Shown here: piece by piece, positions 15,962 to 33,266 of the stretch
How positions within the stretch are numbered: position 1 is the first letter of the stretch
How the letters are laid out: each line of letters begins with the position of its first letter
NCBI RefSeq assembly: GCF_021917145.1
Contig: NC_061068.1
Coordinates: 3,148,768-3,212,767, forward strand
DNA: 64,000 nucleotides
Source: Hypomesus transpacificus
Taxonomy: Eukaryota; Chordata; Actinopteri; Osmeriformes; Osmeridae
Direction of reading: 5' to 3'
The notes under the pieces: generated by a model
Database searches by the model: none
What the model was told of the DNA's origin: nothing
The model's input: the letters and a program-made list of their open reading frames with translations, nothing else
Program-made: the position numbers and the translations under genes

Positions 15962-16772
15962 TGCAGGGGGTGGGGCTGGGGCTAGGAGTGGGGCTGGGTC
16001 TGGGCTAGGGGTGGGGCTGGGTCTGGGCTAGGAGTGGGGCTGGGTCTGGGCTAGGGGTGGGGCTGGGTCTGGGCTAGGAGTGGGGCTGGGTCTGGGCTAG
16101 GAGTGGGGCTGGGTCTGGGCTAGGAGTGGGGCTGGGTCTGGGCTAGGGGTGGGGCTGGGTCTGGGCTAGGAGTGGGGCTGGGTCTGGGCTAGGAGTGGGG
16201 CTGGGTCTGGGCTAGGGGTGGGGCTGGGTCTGGGCTAGGAGTGGGGCTGGGTCTGGGCTAGGAGTGGGGCTGGGTCTGGGCTAGGAGTGGGGCTGGGTCT
16301 GGGCTAGGGGTGGGGCTGGGTCTGGGCTAGGGGTGGGGCTGGGTCTGGGCTAGGAGTGGGGCTGGGTCTGGGCTAGGAGTGGGGCTGGGTCTGGGCTAGG
16401 AGTGGGGCTGGGGCTAGGAGTGGGGCTGGGTCTGGGCTAGGAGTGGGGCTGGGTCTGGGCTAGGAGTGGGGCTGGGTCTGGGCTAGGGGTGGGGCTGGGT
16501 CTGGGCTAGGGGTGGGGCTGGGCTAGGAGTGGGGCTGGGTCTGGGCTAGGGGTGGGGCTGGGTCTGGGCTAGGAGTGGGGCTGGGTCTGGGCTAGGGGTG
16601 GGGCTGGGCTAGGGGTGGGGCTGGGTCTGGGCTAGGAGTGGGGCTGGGTCTGGGCTAGGGGTGGGGCTGGGTCTGGGCTAGGGGTGGGGCTGGGTCTGGG
16701 CTAGGAGTGGGGCTGGGTCTGGGCTAGGGGTGGGGCTGGGTCTGGGCTAGGAGTGGGGCTGGGTCTGGGCGG
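15962..16772. repeat. 24-bp G-rich minisatellite, about 33 copies
   Basis: Units of GTGGGGCTGGGTCTGGGCTA plus GGAG or GGGG, about 810 bp long with only a few shortened units. Every unit has three or four runs of G on the plus strand, which is the spacing needed for G-quadruplexes. Confidence 0.95.
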
Positions 16773-17870
16773 CTTGGATGACAAGTGTGTAGGGCTCGCA
16801 GTGCTAGGCAAGAGTCCAAGATGCCTGCTTAGTGGACAGGGTGAGAGGAAGTGAGGGAGCTGTTGTTGTGAGTGCTGTGTCTTTCCTCCTACTACATGGA
16901 GAGGGAGGCACATTCACGAAACAATGCTTCCGTGATAATCCCAAAAATATACCAAGTTGTGTTAACGCAAACAACTCAGCAACAACATAGAAAAAGGAAA
17001 GAAAAAAACCGTAAACAATAGTTAGTAGTCCCCATAAAGACTCACAGCAGGAACCATACACACACCAGGATCATCAACACAACTCTCTGAGCTACTACGC
17101 AGTCAACAAGACCAGCGCAACATCACAGCCAGGGTCCTTCAGCAGCAGCCAGCCAGCCTCCCAGCCTCTCCACACACCCCCACCACCCACACACCCCCAG
17201 CCTCTCCACACACCCCCAAACACCCCTGGGTACCCCTAGCCTACACAGAGCCTGTCCTCACTCACACAGCGAATGAATGAGCTCCCAGACAAAGGGTGGG
17301 GTGTTCCCCATGAAAGAAAGAGCAAGAGAGGGAGAGGAAGAGAGAAACAGATAGAGAGAGAGAGAGAGAGAGCGAGACCTCTTCCGCCATAATAACAAAA
17401 GAAGATCTTACCCCCTGTCTTGTTACCACGATGCTACCGCATAGCACAGCACTGGCTACAGCTACGGACATGTGGGATTCTCCTCCCCCTCCCCTCCCTC
17501 GCTCCCCCTTCCCTCCCTCCCTCGCTCCCCCTCCTCCCTTCTTCATCTCATTTATTGTTGTGTGTGTGTGCGTGTGTGCCCCCATGTATAAATCAGTGTG
17601 AATGTGTGTGTGTGAACGTGTGTGTTTCTGAATAGCTGGAAGATAATCCTGGAGTGCTTTGCTTGAATGGCTCAGAATGTAGAAGACAGAGAGGGGGGCT
17701 GGGGGGTCTTTACCGACCATCACTGGGGCGAGGTACTGTGTGGTGATTGGTGGATCCAGAGTGATTGAAAGATGACTGGGAGACACAGGGAATTGTGTGA
17801 GGGCCAATGAAATGAGATGGCTGCTCTCTGACCTGTCCAGGAAAGGGTTAAAGACTGAGGGAGAGAGAGG
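16773..17870. other. Intergenic with microsatellites, no gene seen
   Basis: Contains CACACACCCCC-type simple sequence (about 17160-17225), a GA tract (about 17340-17372), a CCCTCCCT patch (about 17485-17540) and a GT microsatellite. Short frames across them are low complexity. Confidence 0.5.
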
Positions 17871-19394
17871 GCCGACAGCAAGAAACAGAGAGGGGGGGGG
17901 GGTTAAGAGAGAGGGGGAGGGGAAGAGGGGGGGCAGAGAGCGACTGAGAGGAAAGGAGGGATGGATAAAGATGAGAGGGGTTGTTAACAGCCACTCGGGC
18001 TATATAATGATATACATATATACTGAGGCTGTACATCAGCACTTCAGGAAGGCAGAGAGGAGGATGAACTGCAGACAGAAGAGAAGGGGGGAGGAGAGGA
18101 GATAAGGAGGGAAAAGGAGAGGAGAGAGAAAGAGACATGGTTGGAAGAAAGAGGGTATTGCTTCATGCTCCAGTGTGTAGAGTTTGTAAAAGAGCATGCT
18201 TCAGCTACACTTGGTTTATTGGCCTTCAGGGTCAGAGTCCAGTCAGCCATCCCTGCCTGGTTACGGAGTGTTAGCCACTGGTTAGGTAGTAATACACAGG
18301 CTGCTAGGACCAACCTGGTCTGCTTTGAATATTCAAGAGTTCCACTGCTGTGATAAGACAACCATAAATGAGTGATTATAGCTTGCAGAACACTCCAGAC
18401 CTTGAAGTACAATGACGTTATATGTAAGAACCAAAAATACAGCCATGACTCGGGGAGGGGGGTGAGAAAAGACTACTTTGCCTGGCAGTTTCAACGTACT
18501 GAGAAGTGTTTTCAAAACTCAAACACAGCGAGCCTTCCTGGCAGACTGTCCATCAGGCTGTGAACGCTCCGATCCTTCACTTGGTCACCAGAGAACATTT
18601 GATTTCTCCATCCACTTCCATCCATCCTCTTCTACCAAGTACTTATGGGTTGTGGGATCTCCATGGCGATGGGGGGGGGGGTAACTGAATGATGGTCTGC
18701 TCTGGCCCTGATCTGTACTGTGGCCCTCTGGGAGACCAGAGTCAGCACCAGTGAGAGTAGGTACTTGATACTGTGCGAACGATTGATGGACAGACAGATG
18801 GACAGATACAGGCTGCAAACCGAGCTAACTTTGCATTTTCAAACCTTATCTAAGAAATGTGAAGGAGACTGTCAACTAACCAATCCAACTGGAAAAAAAC
18901 TAATGGCAGAATTTTCATTATAACCGTCTAATAGAATGAGAAATAAAGCTAGAGACAAACACGACAAAGAGTACCCCCCCTGGTAAGGTAAGGTTGATGG
19001 TGGTCAGGTAAGGTAAGGTTGATTGTTATGCATCTGGTTGTTGAGGTTACCTCCTCAGCTAAGGTGAACTATGAGAGGAGATCAGGAAGGTATTTGAACT
19101 CGGGCTTACTTGTCACTGACGAGGTGAGACAATGTGATCGCAACTAAATGTACCTGAACACACACACACCCCCCAGGCCCAGCCCCCTGCTATGGTACCT
19201 GTGCTGGACAGGGGAGGGGATGTTGGCACCGTGGCTCAGATGCAGCACCAGGATCTCCCAGAGGACAGGACCAATGCTGCTGCCCTCATCACATCCACTC
19301 TATATATAGAGCCCAGAGTCATCAATTATTCACAGGCTGAGTGTAAACAGATAGGAGACAAACCCCAGTCACCTGGAGGCTCCTACATCACTGG
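17871..19394. other. Intergenic, no gene seen
   Basis: GA-rich to about 18140, then largely single-copy sequence. A small double GGTAAGGTAAGGTTGAT repeat lies at about 18980-19025. No supported exon. Confidence 0.45.
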
Positions 19395-19882
19395 GGGGCG
19401 AGGAGGAGGGGGAGGAGGAGGAGGGGGAGGAGGGGGAGGAGGGGGAGGAGGAGGGGGGGGAGGAGGAGGGGGAGCAGGAGGAGGGGGAGGAGGAGGGGGA
19501 GCAGGAGGAGGGGGAGCAGGAGGAGGAGGAGGGGGAGGAGGAGGAGGGGGAGGGGGAGGAGGAGGGGGAGCAGGAGGAGGGGGAGGAGGAGCAGGAGGGG
19601 GAGGAGGGGGAGGAGGAGGAGGGGGAGCAGGAGGAGGAGGAGGGAGAGGAGGAGGAGGGGGAGGGGGAGGAGGAGGGGGAGCAGGAGGAGGGGGAGGAGG
19701 AGCAGGAGGGGGAGGAGGAGGAGGGGGAGCAGGAGGAGGGGGAGGAGGAGGGGGAGGAGGAGGGGGAGCAGGAGGAGGGGGAGCAGGAGGAGGGGGAGCA
19801 GGAGGGGGAGGAGGAGGGGGAGGAGGAGGAAGGCTGTGAGGAGGGGGAGGGAGCAGGGGAGGAGGAGCAGGGGAGGAGGTAC
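19395..19882. repeat. Polypurine (GGA/GGGGGA)n tract, about 490 bp
   Basis: Almost pure G and A on the plus strand with occasional GCA. The 215-residue polyglycine frame and its Ser/Pro shadow on the other strand are translations of the tract, not genes. Confidence 0.95.
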
Positions 19883-22470
<2,588 letters not shown>

Positions 22471-22543
22471 CCACCCTGGGCGGGGCTGATTCCTCAGCCT
22501 CCAGGGTAACAGATCAGTAATCTTGAGCTGGTGTGAGGGTGGC

Positions 22544-22786
22544 TGCTTCCCTCCGCGTCTCCCTCCGCGTCTCCCCCCGCGTCTCCCCCCGCGTCTCCCC
22601 CCGCGTCTCCCCCCGCGTCTTCCTCCGCGTCTCCCCCCGCGTCTCCCCCCGCGTCTCCCCCCGCGTCTCCCTCCGCGTCTCCCCCCGCGTCTCCCCCCGC
22701 GTCTCCCTCCGCGTCTCCCCCCGCGTCTCCCCCCGCGTCTCCCTCCGCGTCTCCCTCCGCTTCTCCCCCCGCGTCTCCCCCCAGGA
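22544..22786. repeat. 12-bp CpG-rich minisatellite, about 20 copies
   Basis: Units of CCGCGTCTCCCC or CCGCGTCTCCCT; nearly every unit contains CCGCG, that is two CpGs. The (PPRL)n and (GETR)n frames are artefacts. Confidence 0.95.
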
Positions 22787-24172
22787 TGTGTTTAAGAACC
22801 CGTCATGGCCCGCCCAGGGGGGGGCGTTCCTCACCACGTTCTGATCAAAGAGGGAGGAGGAACGACGCCGCCTCACAGCAGAGGATTCTGGGAGACCGCC
22901 AGGCAGACGGAGTCAGACTGTGATGCCAACTAGGCGCTGTATGACTCACTCTCTCACACACACACGCATAAATCCACGCACACACACACAGGCAACAGAC
23001 ACTGCATCGGCTCACAGCTACGAGCAACCACTCACAGATGCCAATGGAGGTTCTATGAATGAAGTATCTGTCTGTTTACACTCAGAGGACAGTCTGTGAG
23101 GCACACACAGGTAAACAACAGTGCTGACAAGGCAATCTGCAGTCAGCTGTTCCCCGACCAAGACCTTTCCAGGATTGCTTTTAAAATGAAAACCTGCAGT
23201 GTTGGAACAGGATAGATTTGAATTATTTCATATTTTAGAACTCCTGAGCTTGATGGGAACGCTAAACACCTCTCTTTACGGTCTTCTTTCTGAGAGAGAA
23301 ACTGGCCTGACAATGAGAGAGGAACAGCAGGAGAGATATGGCCAGCTGGTGCTTCCATAGTTGTACGTGAAAGAACAGGGTTTCAGCTGGTTTAGGACTC
23401 CAGCACATCAAAGACAAATCAAACAAGTTAGAGAAGGTCTTGTCCTCTTTGCCAGACAAGAGCGAAATCCAGTTTTAGAGGTTCCTTCTCTAATTAGTTT
23501 TTAACCTCTACAGGGACCAGACTGATCTCTGATATGCTGATGTCTGTCTGTCTGCGTGCGTGTCTCCTTGTCTTGGGAGAAGATAGCAGCAGCAGAGATA
23601 ACTAGGAAAGTGTGCAATGTAAGGATCTAATATGAGACTGACATCTGACTGACTGAGTATCTAGTAAAGGGTTATGATGAGTTGATACTCAATATGGATT
23701 ACAAATATCCACCAGGCGATTGGCTACTTCCAGACATCTATCTACAAGAGGATTGGCTGTTGGTAGTCAGCTATCTGCCAGAGGATTGGTTACTTCCAGG
23801 CAACTATCTATGAGGGGATTGGCTACTTCTAGACAGTGTCCCTGATCATCTTCTGAGGTAGATGACATGAGCAATAAAGTAGATGTATTAGTAGGAAAAG
23901 GATAGCCTGGTCCTTTAAGGACAGCAGCCAGCCAGTCACAACCCTGTGGTCCTCACAGGAGATCCTATCACAATATCCAATTACTTAACAGCTCACCCCG
24001 CCCCCCCCCGAAGAAACAATCAGCACAGGGCTCGATCCAGGAAGCATTAAGAGGATCAATCCCACTTCCATCCAGTACTGTAAATACAGGCACAGGCATC
24101 AAAAGATTACCACATCACAGCCCCAATGACAAAAGACTGATACCCTGGGAATGAAAATAAATATGAAAGGAA
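22787..24172. other. Intergenic, no gene seen
   Basis: Single-copy sequence with small repeats such as GAGGATTGGCTACTTCCAGAC variants at about 23715-23835. No coding exon recognised. Confidence 0.45.
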
Positions 24173-24325
24173 GTGTGATGGCTGAGCGGTTAGGGAATCA
24201 GGCTAATATGATGTCCTTGGGCAAGGCAATTCACCCTACTTGCCTCGGAGGGAATGTCCCTGTACTTACTGTAAGTCGCTCTGGATAAGAGCGTCTGCTA
24301 AATGACTAAATGTAAATGTAAATAC
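24173..24325 (+). mobile_element. tRNA-derived SINE (internally deleted)
   Basis: The head keeps the A-box-like GGCTGAGCGGTTAGGGAATC, but the B box is missing. The body and tail are typical: CTTGGGCAAGGCAATTCACC, GTAAGTCGCTCTGGATAAGA and GCGTCTGCTAAATGACTAAA, followed by TGTAAATGTAAA. The tail is shared with the copies at 40486, 52627 and 55117. Confidence 0.85.
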
Positions 24326-26975
24326 GTGTTTGAGGCGTAACACTTTTCAGGTCTGACAGATAGAACTGTTTTCATGTCAGAAAGAACAGTTTAGGGTTTT
24401 GAAGAATCATTTGAACGAAGCTCAAAAGGATTCTGGAACCAGGAGGGGTTATTTATGTTTCAAATGAATCAATATCACCCTTTTCCCTTGAGAATTATAA
24501 TAGATAATTATACTGTCATGTGTTTTCATTAATTCATTATGCTGAATATACTTACATTGATCAGAATTCTAGAGAGTATTACACACAATCATACAAAGGA
24601 TTACTGAGTAAAGGGTTCCAATTTACTCAATAACATTTCCTTTTGTCATCTAGCGTCTGAAAGGGAATGGTGAGAATCCTTGTGTGCACTGAAGCAGACT
24701 TTTACGAACACATGAGAACAGCAAGCAGACAATGCCCTGCTCTCCTGGGAATACGCTGACAGATTGATATTTTTGGGGGGGCAGAAAACAACTTCTGATC
24801 AGGGCTACTTAATTACATTACATCTCGTCTGTTGTGTTTGAGTAGAGGAGGTCCACAAATCAGATGAGGTCTTCCTATTCATCACATGAAGTCATCAAAT
24901 TAGACCCTAACCCAGACAAGGAAACTCAGATGTGTACACTTAGTCACACACACACACACAGAACTGCAGACACACACACACGTGCATCACACACACTCTC
25001 TAGATACACTAAAGGACCTGTGTCAGTTATCTGGTCTGCCATGCCAGTAAAACATCCCTCTCATTCAGCAGAAAATAAACACCAGCTAGCAGCCACTACA
25101 AAACCTCCCGGAAGTCATTACTCACGAGAGATAACGTGGGCTAACATTCAACAGAAGGAAAAAAAATGTGTTGCATCCATTTGGGAACTATCCCAGGCTT
25201 TGATAACAGAAAATATCAATGAGGAGATTTTTGAATTGATCTCCAAAACAACAGATGGTTGTCACCCGCCGTAGATGCAGACCTGAACACAGTAGAGATG
25301 AGAGAGAACAGGATTGTCTGAGTCCTGATGCTGCCATAACTCCATGGGCTGCACGGCCAGCTGAGTCGTGGGGTGGCGGTTAGGCCCAGGGCCCTTATTA
25401 AAGCATGTCTGTGTTTACTGCAATGCAGAGCTTCTAGTGAACAGCCTGGACACTGTCAGTAGCTCTGTTGTTCCCTCATCTCTCTATCACACCAGCAGCG
25501 TCAAGGCAAACTCCTACATCACAGAGGGATTGTCTCAAAGACCAGATGTACTCTGGTCTAACTCTAACCCAAACAGCACAAAAAATAAAACAAGCATACA
25601 TTTTGATACAAACAGGAACAAATAAACACCATGACATAATGAATGTGCTTCTCTTTTACTCAGCCGAGCTGTGATCTCATGGCCGTTGGAAAGTTTCAGA
25701 TGGTGTTAAGCTAATGCTGAGTGGTGGCGGTACGTGGGGTCACGGTACGTGGAGTGGTAGCGGTACGTGGGGTCACGTCTAGGACAGGGGGCCTGCTGCG
25801 AGAGAGATGTTTATTTAGGAGTTTGGGGTTCATGGTTCAGCACCCTGGACAGTTCTCTGATAAACTCACATCAGCAGGTGTCCACGAGTCCGAATTTAGT
25901 TGGGGGTGAGTAACAGCTACACTCGAGCAATAAATCAATACGGTTTATGGAAGCTGATGTGCTGTCCAGAACCAGATATGCACTAGATGTAAGGAGTTCC
26001 CATTGACTTACATGTGACTCCGAATCGTTTTTATGAAACGTGAAACGTATTTGACACTAAGACCAACTCAACTACCACGACTAGCCTATTGCACAATACA
26101 GGTAGATGCGTTGACGACCGCTGTTGGCAAATGCCGTAGGTTTACAAGAATGCGGTTGTGCAGGAAAACTAAAATATATATTTTAGGCCCATAGACTGTT
26201 ACAAAGTTAGTAAAAGCCCGAGTCTGCTAAAAGATTTTGATGTAACTGAAGGAGTTTTGGGGCAATGTTTCAGGTGTGCCTAAGATAACGTTGCACATCT
26301 CTAATTTAGTCACAGACACCTGATCGCAGATAACTGGATGACTAGAATAAAATAGTTGCTTGTATGAGAGCAACCAACGGTTACTGAACGTGCTCGATTC
26401 AAGTCCAATATGACCTTAACACTATTATAAACGCACCCCCTGAGACGAACTTGAAGTTGTATGACTAAATAAAACTGCTATGGGAACAATAGAATGTGTG
26501 AATGTAATCCGTATGGAATCCCCTTCATGTAAGACTCTTAACCAATAACCCTTTACAATGTGTTGCAGTTATAAGCCACGCATGCAAGTAACTCACCCTC
26601 GAACAAATGCCTTCCGACTATGATGAAGAGTTTCGGGGTTATTTTTTTCTGTAGTCTTCCCGGATAACACAACCCAGCTAGAGCCCTTTGCCTAGTCAAC
26701 AGACCTGACGCTTGTGGTGACTGGTGATGATCACATAAAAGGGGGCGATTGGGCGCCAGAAGGGGGGATGGTCCAAAAGACTACTGTCGCTCTTGTAAAA
26801 CAAGCCGGTTGAATCCGAGAACAATAGTTATTCTGCACAAAACAAAATGATCCCAAGAGAACTACTCACGCAAAATGTGCATGTGTATTTTGAAAGTTAT
26901 AAGAGAAAATGTTAGCAATTTTATTTTAATCCGATTGTGAATTTCGTTTGTTACACGTTTCCCCCTATCCCCCAG
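24326..26975. other. Upstream region of rps10, no gene seen
   Basis: Single-copy sequence with a CA patch at about 24945-24990 and a GCGGTACGTGGGGTCAC repeat at about 25725-25780. Short frames show no recognisable domain. Distal control elements are possible but not identifiable here. Confidence 0.4.
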
Positions 26976-26979
26976 ACCA

Positions 26980-27080
26980 GGAGATGGCGGTAAAGCGACT
27001 GAGTCCAACGTTCTGCCTTAAATCTTCTTCAGCAACCGAAGGTCTGTCCTTCCGGCTCCGGTCACTTACCAAGTGGAAAG
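26980..27080 (+). promoter_or_regulatory. rps10: rps10 core promoter and non-coding first exon
   Basis: It has the layout expected for a vertebrate ribosomal-protein promoter. A YY1-type GATGGCGG lies at 26983-26990, and an AT-rich TATA substitute CTTAAATC at about 27017-27024. A pyrimidine run containing the ETS-like CTTCCGG (27049-27055) probably holds the start site (TOP tract). The non-coding exon then ends at AAAG|GTAAGG (27080). The start position is inferred, not measured. Confidence 0.7.
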
Positions 27081-27567
27081 GTAAGGAAAAAACCCGGCGT
27101 ATCAATCTATATAAATCTTCGACATCGTATTAGTTTTTAAACGTTTACGTTACTTTTTTGTATAATGGTACTGTTAGTCATCAATTCGTTGACATATTAA
27201 TGTAGAAAGAGACGCCAATTTATCCAGATCCGCAATGATGGACCCAGGCTCAAGCACTGATGTCCTCGAATGACTGCCGAGCTAGCTCGGTTGGTCTTAG
27301 CTATTAGCGGCAACTCACGACAAAGCGTCTAATACAAAATGAGTGCCGAGCTCGCTAATGCAAAATCTTAACGAATTATATTATCAATGGATATAAACAT
27401 TTCAATTAAATTGTTACAAAGTGGATTACATTTGGTCAGTGGGTTACTAATATCTACAGTAAGCAATATGCTAACTAAGCATATAGCTTATGTTCAATAC
27501 AGCAAAGCTAGCTGTAGTTATCAAACGTCGCTCGTATAAGACTTGACTGCTTCAGACCTGCTTATAG

Positions 27568-29426
<1,859 letters not shown>

Positions 29427-29448
29427 AACTCTGGATCAATTTCTGTAC

Positions 29449-29454
29449 AATAAA
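29449..29454 (+). terminator. rps10 polyadenylation signal AATAAA
   Basis: AATAAA lies 23 bp after the stop codon, the usual very short 3'UTR of ribosomal-protein genes. Confidence 0.85.
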
Positions 29455-29469
29455 GACAAAACACAACTT

Positions 29470-31018
29470 CTTGTCATCTTTGATCGTACCCTTCTGCCAT
29501 CTGCACATGCCTCTCTGATGCTGGAGCATGCTCCTGTAATGACCCGGAACATAGAGGAATCGGTAGCAGTGGAACTACATATATGGCTTTATTGCGTGGC
29601 TGCAAAGCTGTAATCAATTAAATGTCTGACTGTGGGGTGTTAAGTTGCTTTGTAACAAGCCACATGGCGCACAGTGCACCATCAAGTGCATATTATAATT
29701 TGATAATCATAATACAAATACTGTGTATTCAGCATATGGTGTCAGATGATCGGGCTGGTTGCCCTGTTCTCTGCTACAGAGCGTACGTAGGGGGAAATAA
29801 GCAAATATGTAACTACTGAACGCTCACTGATGGAGAAACTCACTAGGTGGAGGTGAACATAAAAAGACAACAGACCCATAATGTGAAATACTGGTGTTTA
29901 CTTGTTGGCACATTTATATTACAATCTTCTGTCTTCTCACGCTAGAGTATTCCACAGTCCCAAATGACAAAAAGGAAAATAAATTGTCAGCCACACGAAC
30001 ACCCTGGAGAAAACTATGACCACATGAACTCCCAGGTTAAGCCAGGCTCCACGCCAGATCATTCTCTTCGAAACATAATTTGCCCAAAAGTTGTTTCTCC
30101 CACATCAGGCACAATTATGAAATTTGTAGCACAATCTGAAAGTTTTTTAAGAAAATTCTGTCAATATTTGATAGAGGCCTTTAACAGCTTGAAATGCTAC
30201 AATTCGCAACATTTCATTTGGGTTTAGTGATGTGGTTTGATGCCCCATACATTTAATGACCACTAGATGGTGCCAAACATTCTTTTATGGTCATGTGTTC
30301 AATACTGCCACCAAAGTTATTGCCATCATCACTTAACAGCTGCTGTTTAGGACTACCTCAGCTTGTGTCAATCCTTAATATAGTCCCTTTCTTATTGGAG
30401 GATGTCTTGGGTCTGAAACTATATCTCGACTGGTTCTATCCTGTCAGAAAACATAGCAAAAGGTGTGTTTCTAAATTGTTCCCCCAGTAGACCTTTCAAA
30501 CACTCAGTCATTGAAACCTCAATGTTTACTTCATTTTCCAGAGCCCGTTTGTGGAGAGGCCTTGGCTGCATGGCATGTTAGGTCACACGGGTGAGACAGA
30601 TCTAACCGTCTCAGACTGAAGCCAAAAGCTTTTTAAGAGACGGCCTTTGACCTTCCAGAGTACAATACATCATCTTGTCAATAACAAGTAGAGATACACA
30701 AAGTACAAACAAGGAAACGACAGGTCTGGGAGGAAGTGGTGATAGTTGTTCAGACATCGGCTGTTTCTCGTGAGTTGTGTCACATTCGTTTTGACAGTGT
30801 GTCTGCCTCCGTCTCCCCAGCCTGGAACAGACTGAGACTCCTCTGGACAATCCAACACGGCTGTTCAGGGCTGCTGGCTGACCTTCACACATCTTACACA
30901 TGCTGGCCCAGAAAGGGGCTAATATGAAACCTCCGCTAGACATCAGCGCCAGGAAACGCAAACTAAGACTTCGCCCTCCACACCTAACGAGACCAATAAA
31001 AAGCAGTAAAAGCACGTT
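29470..31018. other. Between rps10 and nudt3, no gene seen
   Basis: Single-copy sequence. Part may be long 3'UTR of nudt3, which is transcribed leftward, but no boundary can be set. Confidence 0.4.
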
Positions 31019-31172
31019 CAAAGTCTGCAGCCGTGGTTACGGCAGGGCTTGTAGTCTGCAGCCGTGGTTACGGCAGGGTTTGTAGTCTGCAGCCGTGGTT
31101 ACGGCAGGGCTTGTAGTCTGGAGCCATGGTTACGGCAGGGCTTGTAGTCTGCAGCCATGGTCACGGCAGGGC
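31019..31172. repeat. 31-bp tandem repeat, five copies
   Basis: Units of TCTGCAGCCGTGGTTACGGC followed by AGGGCTTGTAG. Copies differ at a few positions (CGTGG/CATGG). Confidence 0.9.
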
Positions 31173-33266
31173 TTGATTCTACCGTGACTCCATCAACTCA
31201 GGAACAGATGGGCGATGAAATTAGGTGAAACACAGGTCAAAATAAATTATTAGAAACGAGGCTAGTAGGGGGTGTTTTTCTGGAAAGCCATAGCGAGTAG
31301 AGCTATGGGCAGCAGGGGTGACGGGAGGGCCTGGTTAACACCTCTGATGGGGCGGCCTGCTGACAGGAGGCTGAAATAACAGCTCCGTGGTCTGACATGA
31401 CTGCACTTTGGTAGTTATCATTCTGTAGCAGCAAACCTAGAAGATAAAATCTACATTTTGTGTCTGCAATAAGCATTTCTACCTTGGCAGGCTAATGTTT
31501 GGACAAGGAATTTGGAAGAGGGTTTCGGTGGTGAGTGTTGAATAGGCCCCTAACACCATACAGAGTCTGCATCACAAGCCTCAGATGTACAGTCTGTTAC
31601 CCCAGTGAAGTTATTTACCCACGTCAAAGCCCTGTGTTCACCCCGTGTGACTAGGCCTCCCGCCCCAGCGCGCAGCTGTGGACTACTCCTCTACACGTGG
31701 CAGGAAAAGAGTTTTGTCATTTGCATTCTCTCACCTTTGATCTTTACAGAAATAAACACTTTACAAGACAAACGTACATGCCACCTCCAGCGCCTTCAGC
31801 TTCACAGTATTGAGCCGAGCGCTCCATGCCAGATATCAAGGCAGAACACAGCGGGACTAAAGACACTTCTGCCTGACGTCAAAGAGAAAAATAAAATAAA
31901 ACTAGTATCCAAAAGCATTTTACACGGTTAAAAACGAGGTCTCAAACTGTACAAGGCTTGTTTGTTCTGCATCTTGCCAAAGACATCCTTTTATATTCCA
32001 ATACTTTTCTCAATGTCAATCAGGTGTTTTTTTTAGTGTTTTTGGGGATGCAGATTAAATACTAAAGAATGAAGGTTTAGAAAATAAAACAACTTCACCT
32101 TACTGAAAAGTGCCCTCTAAAAACTCACCTTAAAAATACCTGTCTAGGGCCTACCTGTTATGAACGTAATGTAAACAACCACTATTCAACTGAAACCAGA
32201 TGGAGGAGCAGAGAAAGTCTGATTTGCTGCAAGCTGATATGTGCTGGGTGTCCTGACAGTCTTCGCTGTTCTCCTCAGGAACGCTCAGATCTTAAGACAT
32301 GAAGGACAACTTCGTCATCCACACCCCTGAACCCCAAAGTTACAACCCACTAAAGGACCAAATAAGAAGGGAATAATTTGGAGTAAGAAAAACTGGTTCT
32401 CTGAGGAGAGATTATCCGGTCTATTCTTACATTTTATAGTTATATAGGGAACATTCTTCTCTTTTTTTGATTCAGTGATTGGCTAAATCAAAGAAGACTT
32501 AGCAAGTGTCGACTTGAAACTTTGTGCCGCCCCTTTCCTTCAGATAAAGAATGAGATCTTGACATCAAAAACCACAATGAGGAGCAAAATGAAGAGGATT
32601 TCAAAGACCTTACCACAAAAGACTGTCCGTTTCACAATCAGGTCGCCAGAATGTGTGAGACCAAAACCATAAACAGTGCTCATGCAAAAGAAGTCACTTT
32701 CAACAAGTCTGTCCATTCAGACACAGAGAACATATCCTGTCCGTACAAGAGGGAAACAATACACTCATGGGCAACATTCATTCACAGAAAAGAACCAAAA
32801 AGATGAGACATTAAAAAGACCACTGAAAGCCTTCAGCTTAAGCACTAAGTATACACTTTTACATTACAACAGTAAAAAGTAGTTCTTGCATTCAATAACC
32901 ACCACGCTAAGGGCGTGTTACAAGAGGGAGAAGAGGAGGAAGAGGAGAGAGGAGGAAGGAGTGGAGGAGAGGGAGAAAGAGGAGAGGAAGTGAGGAACAA
33001 TTCATGCAGTTGTCAATAAAAAGAAAGAAAAAGAACAGGGGATGGGGTTGAAAGGTTACATGTACATTTACAAAGTGTTTCAGAATCTTCACCCAACACT
33101 TGTCATCAAGTCTGTGCCACAATTCTGGCACAAAGGAGTTGGCAAGGCAAACCATGTAACCATGGAGACAACGAAGAAGAAACAGAAAACCATACAGGTA
33201 GGAGCGAGAGAGAGAGAAGGGGGAGGGGGGCTCCAGGCCGTGGGGCTCCAGGGTGTGATGTTGTAG
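31173..33266 (-). other. Probable nudt3 3'UTR and intergenic sequence
   Basis: No coding exon. The region directly left of 33267 is by position nudt3 3'UTR; mammalian NUDT3 has a long 3'UTR. A purine-rich patch lies at about 32920-32990. The end of the transcript is not determined. Confidence 0.4.
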
